This document shows, one piece after another, positions 17,248 through 27,070 of a stretch of DNA of 43,632 nucleotides (positions within the stretch are counted from its first letter, which is position 1; every line of letters starts with the position of its first letter). The stretch spans positions 1-43,632 of the forward strand of contig JAABQQ010000077.1 in NCBI GenBank assembly GCA_011391405.1, written 5' to 3'. The position numbers and the translations under genes are program-made. This stretch comes from Gammaproteobacteria bacterium. Lineage in GTDB: Bacteria > Pseudomonadota > Gammaproteobacteria > Steroidobacterales > Steroidobacteraceae. The notes under the pieces are model-generated. The model was not told the origin of the DNA and did no database searches. It saw nothing but the letters and a program-made list of their open reading frames with translations.

Positions 17248-19131
17248 TCATTTCCTGGCGGTCGTGCGCTTCGGCAGATAAAGGTCGGTGAGCGTGCCGT
17301 CGAACGCCTCGGCGGCCATGGCCACCGTTTCGGACAGCGTCGGATGCGGATGAATCGTGAGGCCGATGTCGGCCGCGTCCGCTCCCATCTCGATCGCCAG
17401 CACCACCTCGCTGATCAGGTCGCCGGCACTGGTGCCGACGATGCCGCCACCGACGACGCGATGCGTCTGCGGATCGAACAGCAGCTTGGTGAACCCTTCG
17501 TCGCGGCCGTTGGCCAGCGAGCGTCCGCTCGCCGCCCACGGAAACACCGCTTTCTCGAAGGCGATGCCCTTTGCTTTCGCCTCGGTCTCCGTCAGACCGG
17601 CCCAGGCGATCTCGGGATCGGTATAGGCAACCGACGGGATCGATCGCGCATCGAAGAAGCGCTTGTGGCCGGCAATGACCTCCGCCGCCACCTTGGCTTC
17701 GTGCGTGGCCTTGTGCGCGAGCATCGGCTGCCCGACGACGTCGCCGATGGCGAAGATGTGCGGCACGTTCGTGCGCTGCTGCCGGTCGACGGGGATGTAG
17801 CCACGTTCGTTGACCAGGACGCCTGCGGCCTCGCATTGCAGACGCTTGCCATTCGGCGTGCGGCCGACCGCAATGAGCACCTTGTCGTAAAGTTGCGGCT
17901 CGGTGGCCTTCTCGCCCTCGAACGTGACCCGGAGGCCCTCGCCGAGCGCCTCGATGCCGGTGACCCTGGTGCGCAGCATCACGGTCTCGTACCGGGTCGC
18001 GATGCGCTTCTGGAGCGGTCTCACGAGGTCGCGATCGCAGCCGGGCATCAGGCCGTCCGTCAGTTCGACGACATCGACCTTCACACCGAGGGCGGCGTAC
18101 ACCGTCGCCATTTCGAGCCCGATGATGCCGCCGCCCACGACGAGCATGCGCTGCGGCAGGTCGAGCTCGAGTGCACCGGTGGAGTCGATGATGCGCGGAT
18201 CGTCGGGCAGGCCGGGCAGCCGCAACGACTCGGAACCCGCGGCGATGACACAGTGCGCGAAAGTCACGCGCTGGCCGTTACCGCCTTCACCAGTCACGTT
18301 GACGGCGTGGGTGTCGACAAACACCGCTACGCCATGGATGACGGTGACCTTGCGCTGCCTGGCCAGGCCGGTGAGGCCCGTCGTCAGACGCCCCACCACT
18401 TTGTCCTTCCAGTCGCGCAGCCTGGCAGCGTCGATCTTCGGCGCGCCGAATTCGACGCCATGCTCGGCCATCGCACGCGCGTCCTCGATGACCTTTGCTG
18501 CATGCAGCAGCGCCTTGGACGGAATGCAGCCGACGTTGAGGCACACACCGCCCAGCGTCGGCCAGCGCTCGACCAGCGCCACCTTGAGGCCAAGATCCGC
18601 GGCGCGGAACGCCGCCGTGTAGCCCCCGGGGCCCGCACCAATGACGAGCACGTCGAAATCGAAACCGGTCGGCAAGGGCGACGGTGCAACCACAGGTGTC
18701 GAGTCCGGCACTGCCGCGTCCTTCGCCGCCGGCAAACTGGCCTTGAGCGGCTGGATCGGAACGGTGTCGAGGTACGGTTCACCGCCGTAGGGCTCACTCT
18801 GGCGCGGTGTCGCCTGTGCCGAAGCCGCGGCCACCGGCGCCCCCCCGCCTTCCTCAGCGACGATCTGGCTGGTCCCTTCGAGCTCGAGCACGGCTGTGCC
18901 CGTCGACACCTTGTCGCCCGACTGCACGAGGATTCGCGACACCTTGCCAGCGGCCGCCGCGGGCACGTCCATCGTCGCCTTCTCGCTTTCGAGGGTGAGC
19001 AGTGCCTGCTCCTTCTCGACCTGATCGCCAACCTTGACCAGCAGCTCGAGCACGGTGACTTCGCCCGGCGTACCCAGATCCGGCAGGCGCACTGTGAACG
19101 TGGGCGCAGCCGGGAGCCGTGCGCCAGTCAT
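17248..19131 (-). CDS. lpdA: Dihydrolipoyl dehydrogenase with N-terminal lipoyl domain (PDH E3)
   Basis: Reoxidises dihydrolipoamide of the pyruvate dehydrogenase complex with NAD+; FAD flavoprotein of 627 residues. An N-terminal lipoyl domain (about 10-85) carries the target lysine K51 in LESEKATMDVP. A flexible linker rich in Ala and Pro follows. The flavoprotein part begins at VLVIGAGPGGYTAAFRAADL, with the redox-active disulfide C197/C202 in GGVCLNVGCIPSK, the NAD site VVGGGIIGLE and the C-terminal dimer motif HPHPTLSE. E3 with its own lipoyl domain is common in beta- and some gammaproteobacteria. The ATG at 19129-19131 overlaps the aceF stop; it is the last gene of aceE-aceF-lpdA. Confidence 0.96.
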   Translation of the reverse strand: MTGARLPAAPTFTVRLPDLGTPGEVTVLELLVKVGDQVEKEQALLTLESEKATMDVPAAAAGKVSRILVQSGDKVSTGTAVLELEGTSQIVAEEGGGAPVAAASAQATPRQSEPYGGEPYLDTVPIQPLKASLPAAKDAAVPDSTPVVAPSPLPTGFDFDVLVIGAGPGGYTAAFRAADLGLKVALVERWPTLGGVCLNVGCIPSKALLHAAKVIEDARAMAEHGVEFGAPKIDAARLRDWKDKVVGRLTTGLTGLARQRKVTVIHGVAVFVDTHAVNVTGEGGNGQRVTFAHCVIAAGSESLRLPGLPDDPRIIDSTGALELDLPQRMLVVGGGIIGLEMATVYAALGVKVDVVELTDGLMPGCDRDLVRPLQKRIATRYETVMLRTRVTGIEALGEGLRVTFEGEKATEPQLYDKVLIAVGRTPNGKRLQCEAAGVLVNERGYIPVDRQQRTNVPHIFAIGDVVGQPMLAHKATHEAKVAAEVIAGHKRFFDARSIPSVAYTDPEIAWAGLTETEAKAKGIAFEKAVFPWAASGRSLANGRDEGFTKLLFDPQTHRVVGGGIVGTSAGDLISEVVLAIEMGADAADIGLTIHPHPTLSETVAMAAEAFDGTLTDLYLPKRTTARK

Positions 19132-20462
19132 GGAATCGCCCGCAGCAGGCCGTCGACGTTGTTCAGCGCCGCCGCCAGGAACGACGTGAACCGGACGGCT
19201 GCGGCACCGTCGATGACGCGGTGATCGTACGAAAGCGAGAGCGGCAGCATCAGGCGCGGCACGAAGCTGCCGTCCTGGTAGACCGGTTTGTACACTGAAC
19301 GCGACACGCCGAGGATCGCCAGCTCGGGCGCATTGATGATCGGCGTAAAGGCCGTGCCGCCAATCCCACCCAGGCTGGAAATCGTGAAACAACCGCCCTG
19401 CATTTCGGCGGCGGAGAGCTTGCCGGCACGGGCCTTTTCGCTGAGATCCGCGAGGTCGCGCGCGAGTTCGAAGACGTCCTTGCGATCGGCATCGCGCACG
19501 ACCGGCACCACGAGGCCGTTGGGCGTATCGGCCGCGAAGCCGATATGCACGTATTTCTTGTAGACGAGTTCGCCGGCATCGGCGTCGAGCGACGCACAGA
19601 ATTGCGGAAACTGCTGCAGCGCCTGCACGCACGCGCGGATCACGAACGCGAGCGGCGTCAACTTGAGACCGCGTTCCGTCGCCTGCGGCTTCAGGTTGGC
19701 GCGAACCTGCTCCAGCTCGGTGATGTCGGCCTCGTCGAACTGCGTCACGTGCGGCAGGTTCACCCAGCTGGCATGCAGCCGCGGTCCCGAAATCTTCTGG
19801 ATCCTCGTCAAGGGTCGGCGTTCGACTGGCCCGAATGCCGCGAAGTCGACAATGGGAACGCGGGGCAGGGCCGCACCGCCCTGGATCGCTACGCCCCCGG
19901 ACGTCAGGATCCGCTTCACGTAGGCCTTCACGTCGACGTCGGTGATACGGCCCTTGTCGCCAGAGCCCTGGACCTTCGCGAGGTCGACGCCCAGTTCACG
20001 CGCAAGCTTGCGGATCGAAGGACTCGCGTGCGCCCGAGCGAAACCGGGCTCGTCGATGCCAGCTCGCGCCTGCGTCCTTGCTCCCTCTCCCGCAGCAGCA
20101 GGTGCGGGCTGGGGTGAGGGCTTGCTTGCAGTGACCTCACCGGCGCTGTGCACGACCCCTGCGGCTTGCATGGGAGGAGCGGGAGACGCGGGAGCGACAG
20201 GCGACGCGGTAGCCTCGACGACGGCAATGACGTCGCCCTGCGATACACGCGCGCCACGTTGCACTCTCAGCTCTCTGACCGTGCCTGCGGTCGTGGACGG
20301 AACGTCCATGGTCGCCTTCTCCGTCTCAAGCGTGATCAGCGTGCCTTCAAGGGCAACGCTATCGCCCGCCTTCACGCTGACCTCGATGACTTCGACGTCC
20401 TTGTAGTTGCCGATGTCCGGGACGCGGATTTCGATGAGCCCGTTGCCTGCCACTTCGCTCAC
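19128..20462 (-). CDS. aceF: Dihydrolipoyllysine acetyltransferase (PDH E2)
   Basis: Core of the pyruvate dehydrogenase complex; moves the acetyl group from lipoyl-lysine to CoA. The 444-residue product has one lipoyl domain (K49 in LETEKATMDVP), an Ala/Pro linker, an E1/E3-binding domain (ASPSIRKLARELGVDLAKV ... GSGDKGRI) and a catalytic domain ending in LSYDHRVIDGAAAVRF with the active-site HxxxDG. E. coli AceF has three lipoyl domains; this has one, plus another on lpdA. The start is a GTG at 20460-20462, 7 nt after aceE. The linker-coding DNA at 20081-20121 looks like a dispersed palindromic repeat. Confidence 0.96.
   Translation of the reverse strand: MSEVAGNGLIEIRVPDIGNYKDVEVIEVSVKAGDSVALEGTLITLETEKATMDVPSTTAGTVRELRVQRGARVSQGDVIAVVEATASPVAPASPAPPMQAAGVVHSAGEVTASKPSPQPAPAAAGEGARTQARAGIDEPGFARAHASPSIRKLARELGVDLAKVQGSGDKGRITDVDVKAYVKRILTSGGVAIQGGAALPRVPIVDFAAFGPVERRPLTRIQKISGPRLHASWVNLPHVTQFDEADITELEQVRANLKPQATERGLKLTPLAFVIRACVQALQQFPQFCASLDADAGELVYKKYVHIGFAADTPNGLVVPVVRDADRKDVFELARDLADLSEKARAGKLSAAEMQGGCFTISSLGGIGGTAFTPIINAPELAILGVSRSVYKPVYQDGSFVPRLMLPLSLSYDHRVIDGAAAVRFTSFLAAALNNVDGLLRAIP
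20081..20121. repeat. Common REP-like sequence inside the aceF linker coding region
   Basis: On the plus strand CTCCCTCTCCCGCAGCAG is followed by GCGGGCTGGGGTGAGGGC. This resembles the widespread proteobacterial intergenic repeat built from CCCTCTCCCG and GGCTGGGGTGAGGG. It sits in frame in the Ala/Pro-rich linker, which tolerates inserts. The likeness is from memory of the repeat, not a search. Confidence 0.5.
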
Positions 20463-20469
20463 CCCGCGC

Positions 20470-23133
20470 TCAGACCGTCACCGGGTTCGGCTTTTCGGGA
20501 TCGATCCCGAACGTCTCGATCGCACTCATGACCGTGGCACGATCGAGCTGGCCCTCGTCCGCCAGCAACTTGAGCGTGGCCAGCACGACGTAGCGGTAGT
20601 CGACTTCGAAGAAGCCACGCAGCGCAGCACGTGAATCGCTGCGGCCGTATCCGTCCGTGCCCAGCACGTGGAACGCGCCTGGCACCCACTGCCGGATCTG
20701 GTCGGCCACGATGCGCATGTAGTCGGTCGCCGCGACGAATGGACCCTGCTGCTCGCCAAGCACCTCCTGCACGTAAGGCACCCGCGGCGGCTGGTCGGAA
20801 TGCAGCAGGTTCCAGCGCTCGGCGTCGAGCGCTTCGCGCCGCAGTTCGGAGAAGCTCGTCACGCTGAAGACGTCGGCTGGAACGCCGAAATCCTGCTCCA
20901 GCACCTCGGCGGCCCTGATCACCTCGCGCAGGATGGTGCCCGCTCCGAGCAGGTTGGCGCGCACCTTGCCCTTGCCGCCGCGCTTGAGCAGGTACATGCC
21001 CTTGAGGATGCCCGTCTCCGCACCCTGCGGCAGCGCCGGCTGCACGTAGTTCTCGTTCATGCAGGTGATGTAATAGAAGATCGACTCGCGCTCCGCATAC
21101 ATGCGGCGCAGGCCGTCCCACACGATCACCGCAAGTTCATAGGCGAACGCCGGGTCGTACGCGACGCAGTTCGGAATGGTCGTCGCCACCAGCTGGCTGT
21201 GGCCGTCCTGGTGCTGCAGGCCTTCGCCTGCCAGCGTCGTGCGGCCTGCCGTGGCGCCTACCAGGAAGCCACGCGCCTGCATGTCGCCCGCGGCCCAGGC
21301 GAAGTCGCCGATGCGCTGGAAGCCGAACATCGAGTAGTAGATGTAGAACGGCACCATGTTGACGCCGTGGTTCGCGTAGGCCGTGCCCGCCGCGATCCAA
21401 CTGCACATCGCGCCACCTTCGTTGATGCCTTCCTCGAGGATCTGGCCCTTCTTGTCCTCGCGGTAGTACAACAACTGGTCCGCGTCCTGCGGCGTGTAGA
21501 GCTGGCCCATCGACGAGTAGATGCCGATCTGGCGGAACAAGCCTTCCATGCCGAAGGTGCGCGCCTCGTCGGGAACGATCGGCACGACGTGCGAGCCGAT
21601 CTCCTTGTCCTTGAGCAGGATGCCGAGCAGGCGCACGAACGCCATCGTCGTCGAGATCTCGCGCTCGCCCGACGATTCGAGCAGGGGCTTGAACGCTTCG
21701 AGCGCCGGGGTCCTGAGCGGCGGCGCGCGGTCACTGCGCTGCGGCAGGTAGCCGCCGAGCGTCTTGCGCTGGCCCTGCAGGTACCTGAGTTCTTCGCTGT
21801 TCTCCGCCGGCCGGAAGTACGGCAGGCTCGCGATGTCCTCGTCCGACACCGGGATGTTGAAGCGGTCGCGGAATTCGCGCAGCGAAGCGTCGTCGAGCTT
21901 CTTCTGCTGGTGCGTGATGTTCTGCGCTTCGCCGCCGGTGCGGCCGAGACCGAAGCCCTTCACCGTCTTGGCGAGGATCACCGTCGGCTGGCCCGTGTGC
22001 TTCGTGGCCGCCTGGTAGGCGTTGAAGACCTTGCGCGCATCGTGGCCGCCGCGGTTCAGGTGCCAGATGTCCTCGTCGGACAGGTTGGCCACCATTTCCT
22101 TCAGCTCGGGGTACTTGCCGAAGAAGTTCTCGCGCGTGTACGCGCCGCCCTTCGCCTTGAAGTTCTGGTACTCGCCGTCGACGCATTCCATCATCAGCCG
22201 ACGCAGCAAGCCCTTGGTGTCCTGCTGCAGCAGCGGATCCCAGCGCGCACCCCAGACGACCTTGATGACGTTCCAGCCCGCGCCGAGGAACGCGGCTTCG
22301 AGTTCCTGGATGATCTTGCCATTGCCGCGCACCGGCCCGTCGAGCCGCTGCAGATTGCAGTTGATGACGAACACGAGGTTGTCGAGCTTCTCGCGCACCG
22401 GCATCGTGATCGCGCCGAGCGATTCCGGCTCATCCATCTCGCCGTCGCCGAGGAAGGCCCAGACCTTGCGATCGCTCACCGGCACGATGCCGCGATGCTC
22501 GAGGTAGCGCACGAAGCGCGCCTGGTAAATCGCCATCATCGGGCCGAGGCCCATCGACACCGTCGGGAACTGCCAGAAGTCCGGCATCAGCCACGGATGG
22601 GGATACGACGACAGTCCGCCGCCCACTTCCTCACGGAAGCGGTTCAACTGGTCTTCGCTGAGGCGGCCTTCGAGGTACGCGCGCGCATAGATGCCGGGCG
22701 CCGAGTGGCCCTGGATGAAGACCATGTCGCCGGGATGCTGCTCGCTCGGGGCACGCCAGAAGTGGTTGAAGCCGACTTCGTAGAGCGTCGCCGCCGAGGC
22801 GTAACTCGCCAGGTGTCCACCGAATTCCGAACTCTGCCGGTTGGCATGCACGACCATGGCCATCGCGTTCCAGCGCAAATAGGCCTCGATGCGGCGTTCG
22901 AGCGCGCGATCACCCGGATATTCGAGCTCCTGCCCGGTCGAAATGGTGTTGACATAGGCCGTGTTCGGCTTGAACGGCAGGTACGCACCGCTTCGGCGCG
23001 TGAAATCGATGATGCGCTCGAGCAGGTAGTGCGCCCGCTCGGATCCCTGCGTCTTCAGCACGGAATCGATGGATTCCAGCCATTCGCGCGTTTCGGCTGG
23101 ATCGGCGTCGTCGATCTTGGACGTTTCGAACAT
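20470..23133 (-). CDS. aceE: Pyruvate dehydrogenase E1 component (homodimeric type)
   Basis: Thiamine-diphosphate enzyme that decarboxylates pyruvate and acetylates lipoyl groups of E2. The 887-residue product matches AceE in length and blocks: GGHLASYASAATLYEVGFNH, FIQGHSAPGIYARA, the ThDP site GDGEMDEPES ... NLVFVINCNLQRLDGPVRG, TVKGFGLG, EGINEGGAM, and TAGRTTLAGEGLQHQDGHS with the active-site His loop. The ATG at 23131-23133 has a GGAGA ribosome site 12 bases upstream. It is the first gene of the operon and diverges from the M17 aminopeptidase gene; a 179-base spacer holds both promoters, but I cannot place boxes with confidence. Confidence 0.97.
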   Translation of the reverse strand: MFETSKIDDADPAETREWLESIDSVLKTQGSERAHYLLERIIDFTRRSGAYLPFKPNTAYVNTISTGQELEYPGDRALERRIEAYLRWNAMAMVVHANRQSSEFGGHLASYASAATLYEVGFNHFWRAPSEQHPGDMVFIQGHSAPGIYARAYLEGRLSEDQLNRFREEVGGGLSSYPHPWLMPDFWQFPTVSMGLGPMMAIYQARFVRYLEHRGIVPVSDRKVWAFLGDGEMDEPESLGAITMPVREKLDNLVFVINCNLQRLDGPVRGNGKIIQELEAAFLGAGWNVIKVVWGARWDPLLQQDTKGLLRRLMMECVDGEYQNFKAKGGAYTRENFFGKYPELKEMVANLSDEDIWHLNRGGHDARKVFNAYQAATKHTGQPTVILAKTVKGFGLGRTGGEAQNITHQQKKLDDASLREFRDRFNIPVSDEDIASLPYFRPAENSEELRYLQGQRKTLGGYLPQRSDRAPPLRTPALEAFKPLLESSGEREISTTMAFVRLLGILLKDKEIGSHVVPIVPDEARTFGMEGLFRQIGIYSSMGQLYTPQDADQLLYYREDKKGQILEEGINEGGAMCSWIAAGTAYANHGVNMVPFYIYYSMFGFQRIGDFAWAAGDMQARGFLVGATAGRTTLAGEGLQHQDGHSQLVATTIPNCVAYDPAFAYELAVIVWDGLRRMYAERESIFYYITCMNENYVQPALPQGAETGILKGMYLLKRGGKGKVRANLLGAGTILREVIRAAEVLEQDFGVPADVFSVTSFSELRREALDAERWNLLHSDQPPRVPYVQEVLGEQQGPFVAATDYMRIVADQIRQWVPGAFHVLGTDGYGRSDSRAALRGFFEVDYRYVVLATLKLLADEGQLDRATVMSAIETFGIDPEKPNPVTV

Positions 23134-23312
23134 CAGTCAAGGTCTCCATCCGTGTCGAAAACGCGACGCCGGCCGCTGGGCGGTAATGATTTGCCCGGCA
23201 CGGCCTGTTAGCATGCCGCCGCGCCGGAGCGCGCTTAATCGGCTCGCGCGCTGCACGCAGAATGCGTCCGGCAATGATCCGGTCCGGGCCGATCAGGGTC
23301 AAGGTTTTCCCC

Positions 23313-24863
23313 ATGCAAGCAGTGATTCCGCCCGAACTGAAAATCGACGTGTCGGTGCAGCCGCTCGTCCTGTCGGACGCGACGCTGTCGCGTGCCGATG
23401 GCGCGGTCGTCCTGCTCGAAAAGAAGGCCGGGCAGGACAAAGCGGTCGACAAGCTGCCACAGGCAGCCGTGTGGCGAAAATTGCTGCGGGCGCATCAGCG
23501 CAGCGGCCAGGAATCGCCGATCCTCGTGACGCGGCTGCCCAATCGCAGCCAGACCCTTGTCGTCGTCGGCTTCGTGCAGCCCGGCGCAACGGGATTCGAG
23601 CGGCTGGACCTGGCTGGCAAGCTGGCGCGAGAGATACTCAAGCCCGGCGTGGCACGCCTGCACATTCATGCAAACGAATTCACGGCACCCGGCGAACGGG
23701 CTGCCGCGCTCGAAGCCGTGCTGAGCGCCGTGCTCGCTCACGCGGCCCCGATGCCCGAGCAGAAATCGAAAGCCACCGTGGCGCACGATCTCGCTCAAAT
23801 CCACGTCGCGGATCGGACCTCGGCGCTGTACGACCGCAGCCGCGCCATCGCAGCAGGAAACCACCTCGCGCGCTGGCTGGCGACCCTGCCGCCCAACGTG
23901 CTCGACTCGATGGCGTATCGTGCCGCGCTGCAGAAACTCGCGCGCCGCGAAGGCTGGTCGTTCAGGTTCTATGGCATCGACCAGCTCGAGAAGCTGGGTG
24001 CCGGCGCGTTCCTGGCCGTAGCGCGTGCCAACCCGCACCGTGGCGCGGGCATCGTGCGACTCACCTACCGGCCAAAGCAGCCGCGCCCCACGGGGGCAAG
24101 CAAGGACGCGACAGGGATCGCGCTCGTCGGCAAGGGCATCTGCTTCGACACGGGCGGAATCAACCTCAAGCCCCATCGCGGCATGTACACGATGCACGGC
24201 GACATGCAGGGCAGCTCGGTCGCGGTCGGCTCGCTGCTCGCGCTGACACGGCTGGAAGCGTCGTATCCGATCGACTGCTGGCTCGCCATCACCGAGAACC
24301 AGATCGGTCCGAATGCGTTCCGCCCGCAGGAAATCGTGCGCGCGCTGAACGGGGTGACCATCCAGGTCGTGCACAGCGACGCCGAGGGCCGCATGGTGCT
24401 GGCGGACACGCTGACGCTTGCCTCGCGCGAAAAGCCGCGTTTCGTGCTCGATTTCGCGACGCTGACCGGCGCCTGCGTCAACGCCCTGACCGATCGCTAC
24501 GCAGGCGCGTTCACCAACCGCGCGGGCCTGCACGACTGGCTGCAACAGGCCGGACGCCACAGCGGTGAGCGCGTCTGGTGCTTCCCGATGGACGACGACT
24601 TCGACACGGAGCTCGAGTGCCCCGGTGCTGACGTCCTGCAGTGCACGCTCGACAGCAAGGGCGACCACATCCTGGCCTCACGCTTTCTCAGCAAGTTTGT
24701 CGACGCGACCGTGCCCTGGGTGCACGTCGACCTGGCTCCGTCTGAAAGAAAGGGCGGCCTCGCCCACGTGCCCACCGAGATGACAGGCTTCGGGGTGCGC
24801 TACGCCGTGCACCTGCTCAGCGATGCCGCCGAACTGGACAGGCAGTTGCGGTCCCTGCCGTGA
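23313..24863 (+). CDS. M17-family leucyl aminopeptidase-like metallopeptidase
   Basis: A 516-residue cytosolic aminopeptidase that should remove N-terminal residues with two metal ions. The C-terminal catalytic half has [16 protein letters not shown] (K274, D279) and [17 protein letters not shown] (D356, E358), the M17 metal ligands. The third metal block reads HGDMQGSS where PepA-type enzymes have a KxDMxGAA-like sequence, so this belongs to a divergent branch, not classic PepA. The N-terminal domain shows little conservation. ATG at 23313 has AAGG 11 bases upstream; an in-frame ATG at 23262 adds a short basic stretch and is less likely. Its stop overlaps the pyrC start. Confidence 0.9.
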   Translation: MQAVIPPELKIDVSVQPLVLSDATLSRADGAVVLLEKKAGQDKAVDKLPQAAVWRKLLRAHQRSGQESPILVTRLPNRSQTLVVVGFVQPGATGFERLDLAGKLAREILKPGVARLHIHANEFTAPGERAAALEAVLSAVLAHAAPMPEQKSKATVAHDLAQIHVADRTSALYDRSRAIAAGNHLARWLATLPPNVLDSMAYRAALQKLARREGWSFRFYGIDQLEKLGAGAFLAVARANPHRGAGIVRLTYRPKQPRPTGASKDATGIALVGKGICFDTGGINLKPHRGMYTMHGDMQGSSVAVGSLLALTRLEASYPIDCWLAITENQIGPNAFRPQEIVRALNGVTIQVVHSDAEGRMVLADTLTLASREKPRFVLDFATLTGACVNALTDRYAGAFTNRAGLHDWLQQAGRHSGERVWCFPMDDDFDTELECPGADVLQCTLDSKGDHILASRFLSKFVDATVPWVHVDLAPSERKGGLAHVPTEMTGFGVRYAVHLLSDAAELDRQLRSLP

Positions 24864-25918
24864 ACCCGACCCCGCAAACGCTGACGTTGCGCCGGCCCGA
24901 CGACTGGCATCTGCACGTGCGCGACGGCGCGCAACTCGCGGCCGTGGTGCCCTTCACGGCAAGGCAATTCGGCCGCGCGCTGGTGATGCCGAACCTGCAG
25001 CCGCCGATGACGACCACGGACGCGCTGGCGGCGTACCGTGCGCGCATCCTGGCAGCCGTCCCGGCCGGCCTGACTTTCGAACCGCAGATGACGCTGTACC
25101 TGACCGACAGCACTTCGCCCGACGAGATTCGCAAGGCAAAAGCCAGCGGTTTCGTCGTCGGCGCCAAGCTCTACCCGGCGGGTGCCACGACGCATTCCGA
25201 CGCCGGCGTGACCGCAATCGAGAAGGTCTGGCCGGCGCTCGAAGCGATGGCCGAGCACGGACTCGTGCTGCAGGTGCACGGCGAAGTGACTGCGAGCGAC
25301 ATCGACGTTTTCGACCGCGAGCATGTCTTCATCGACCGCGTGCTGAGCCGTGTCGTCGAACGCGTACCGCGCCTCAAAGTGGTGTTCGAGCACATCACCA
25401 CGCGCATCGCCGCGGAATTCGTGCAAAGTGCACGCGCGGGCGTCGCCGCCACGATCACGCCGCAGCACCTGCTGTTGAATCGCAACGCGCTGTTCGAAGG
25501 CGGCATTCGTCCGCACCACTATTGCCTGCCCGTGCTCAAGCGCGAACGGGATCGCGAAGCCTTGCTCGCGGCCGCGACGAGCGACGACCCGCGATTTTTC
25601 CTGGGTAGCGACAGCGCGCCGCACGCCAGGCACACCAAGGAAACCGCCTGTGGCTGCGCGGGCATTTTCTCGGCACACGCGGCCATCGAGTTGTATGCCG
25701 AGGCCTTCGAGAGCGCTGGCCGCCTCGACCGTCTCGAGGCTTTCGCGTCCGAGCGCGGGGCTGATTTCTACGGCGTACCCCGTAACACCGGCACCCTCAC
25801 CCTGCGCAAGGAATCCTGGAATGTGCCGGACAGTTACTCTTTCGGGCCGGCAAACGAACGGCTGGTTCCTTTCCGCGCCGGCGCGACGCTCGCATGGCGC
25901 ATGCTGGCCCCGGCATGA
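24860..25918 (+). CDS. pyrC: Dihydroorotase (class II)
   Basis: Cyclises carbamoyl-aspartate to dihydroorotate in pyrimidine synthesis. The 352-residue product shows the zinc ligands [10 protein letters not shown], the carboxylated lysine in [26 protein letters not shown], and the catalytic aspartate in FLGSDSAPH. Length and motifs are those of the E. coli PyrC type. It starts at a GTG that overlaps the stop of the aminopeptidase gene, and its stop overlaps the rnt ATG, so the three genes are coupled. Confidence 0.97.
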   Translation: MNPTPQTLTLRRPDDWHLHVRDGAQLAAVVPFTARQFGRALVMPNLQPPMTTTDALAAYRARILAAVPAGLTFEPQMTLYLTDSTSPDEIRKAKASGFVVGAKLYPAGATTHSDAGVTAIEKVWPALEAMAEHGLVLQVHGEVTASDIDVFDREHVFIDRVLSRVVERVPRLKVVFEHITTRIAAEFVQSARAGVAATITPQHLLLNRNALFEGGIRPHHYCLPVLKRERDREALLAAATSDDPRFFLGSDSAPHARHTKETACGCAGIFSAHAAIELYAEAFESAGRLDRLEAFASERGADFYGVPRNTGTLTLRKESWNVPDSYSFGPANERLVPFRAGATLAWRMLAPA

Positions 25919-26616
25919 CCGAAGACTTCGAATCGTACGAGTTCGTCGAACCGCGCATCGCGGACCGGTTCCGGGGCTTCCTGCCCGTCGTGGTCGACGT
26001 CGAGACCGGTGGCTTCAATCACCAGACCGATGCGCTGCTCGAGATCGCCGCGGTGATGATCGAGATGACGCCGATGGGCGAACTGCGCCCGGGAGCGACG
26101 CACCGCTTCCACGTGCAGCCGTTCCATGGCTCGCGCATGGATCCGGCCTCGCTCGCCGTGAATGGCATCGATCCGCATCACCCGTTGCGGCCGGCGCTGC
26201 CCGAGAAGGAAGTGTTGACACAGCTGTTCCGCGAGATCCGCAAGGAAGTCCGCGAGCGCGAGTGCACGCGCGCCGTGCTCGTCGGGCACAATGCGTCGTT
26301 CGACCTCAATTTCCTCAATGCAGCGATTGCGCGCACCGACATCAAGCGCAACCCGTTCCACCCGTTCTCGAGCTTCGACACGGCGACGCTCGGTGGCGTC
26401 GCATTCGGCCAGACAGTCCTGTCACGGGCGATTGCGGCCGCGGGTCTCGACTGGGATCCGAATTCAGCGCACTCGGCGATCTACGACGCGGAACGCACGG
26501 CTGCACTCTTCTGCATCATCTGCAACAAGTTCCGCAGCCTGTACGAAGATGCTTGCGAACGCGCGCCGCAGCTCATCCAGCTCGAGCCGCCCCAGGCCGA
26601 CGACGAGGTCGTGTAA
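25915..26616 (+). CDS. rnt: Ribonuclease T
   Basis: DEDDh 3'-5' exoribonuclease that trims tRNA and other stable RNA 3' ends. The 233-residue product has D28 and E30 in [10 protein letters not shown], the second aspartate in [15 protein letters not shown], and [12 protein letters not shown] with the last histidine and aspartate. The ATG at 25915 overlaps the pyrC stop and gives [21 protein letters not shown], a normal N terminus. It converges on the glutaredoxin gene with 21 bases between stops. In many gammaproteobacteria rnt and grxD are neighbours. Confidence 0.96.
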   Translation: MTEDFESYEFVEPRIADRFRGFLPVVVDVETGGFNHQTDALLEIAAVMIEMTPMGELRPGATHRFHVQPFHGSRMDPASLAVNGIDPHHPLRPALPEKEVLTQLFREIRKEVRERECTRAVLVGHNASFDLNFLNAAIARTDIKRNPFHPFSSFDTATLGGVAFGQTVLSRAIAAAGLDWDPNSAHSAIYDAERTAALFCIICNKFRSLYEDACERAPQLIQLEPPQADDEVV

Positions 26617-26637
26617 ACGGCAGGCCCGCCCGCGCGG

Positions 26638-26967
26638 TCAGGCCGTTTTGACCGTGGCGCCCGCTTCGGTCAGCACTTGCTGCAGCTCGCCCTTCTGGAA
26701 CATCTCGGTGAGGATGTCCGAGCCACCGAGCAGTTCACCTTTCACGTAGACCTGCGGGTACGTGGGCCAGTTCGAGTAGCGCTTCAGCGCCTCGCGCACT
26801 TCCGGGTCTTCGAAGATGTTCACATAGGCGAACTCCGCGCCGCAGGCTTCGAGCGTGCGCACGGCCGAGGCGGAGAATCCGCACTGGGGAAAGTCCGGCG
26901 TGCCCTTCATGTAGAGCACGACGGGGTTCGACTTGAGCTGTTCCTGGATCCGCTGAGTAACGTCCAC
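26638..26967 (-). CDS. grxD: Monothiol glutaredoxin (Grx4 type)
   Basis: A 109-residue CGFS glutaredoxin that binds a [2Fe-2S] cluster with glutathione and hands it to other proteins. The motif CGFS is at 29-32 in KGTPDFPQCGFSASA, followed by the glutathione-site segments WPTYPQVYVKGELLGGSDI. The best start is the GTG at 26965-26967 (VDVTQRIQEQLKSN) with a GAGAGG ribosome site 7 bases upstream. The longer open frame to 27120 adds an Arg-rich, non-conserved segment. A possible terminator separates it from the DUF1289 gene upstream. Confidence 0.94.
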   Translation of the reverse strand: MDVTQRIQEQLKSNPVVLYMKGTPDFPQCGFSASAVRTLEACGAEFAYVNIFEDPEVREALKRYSNWPTYPQVYVKGELLGGSDILTEMFQKGELQQVLTEAGATVKTA

Positions 26968-27027
26968 GTCCTTACCTCTCGGCCGCAAGACGCAGCCAGT
27001 TCGCCGGCACTCACGCCGACCTTGCCA

Positions 27028-27053
27028 AAAAACCAGAACGCAGCCGGCGTTCC
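27028..27053 (-). terminator. Weak intrinsic terminator between the DUF1289 gene and grxD
   Basis: On the minus strand GAACGC-CGGCT-GCGTTC forms a 6-bp stem (27053 to 27037), followed after four bases by six T (27033-27028). It lies after the DUF1289 stop and before grxD. The short stem makes it only a partial terminator at best. Confidence 0.4.
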
Positions 27054-27070
27054 GCTCGCCTCGAACTTGC

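Noticed and set aside
20668-23211. An 847-codon plus-strand frame opposite aceE
   Set aside because: Antisense shadow of a firmly identified gene; composition dominated by Arg, Val and His with no domain.
23134-23312. Defined promoter boxes for aceE and the M17 peptidase
   Set aside because: Several weak TTAGCAT- or TTAATC-like strings exist, but none pairs with a -35 box at proper spacing, so I list none.
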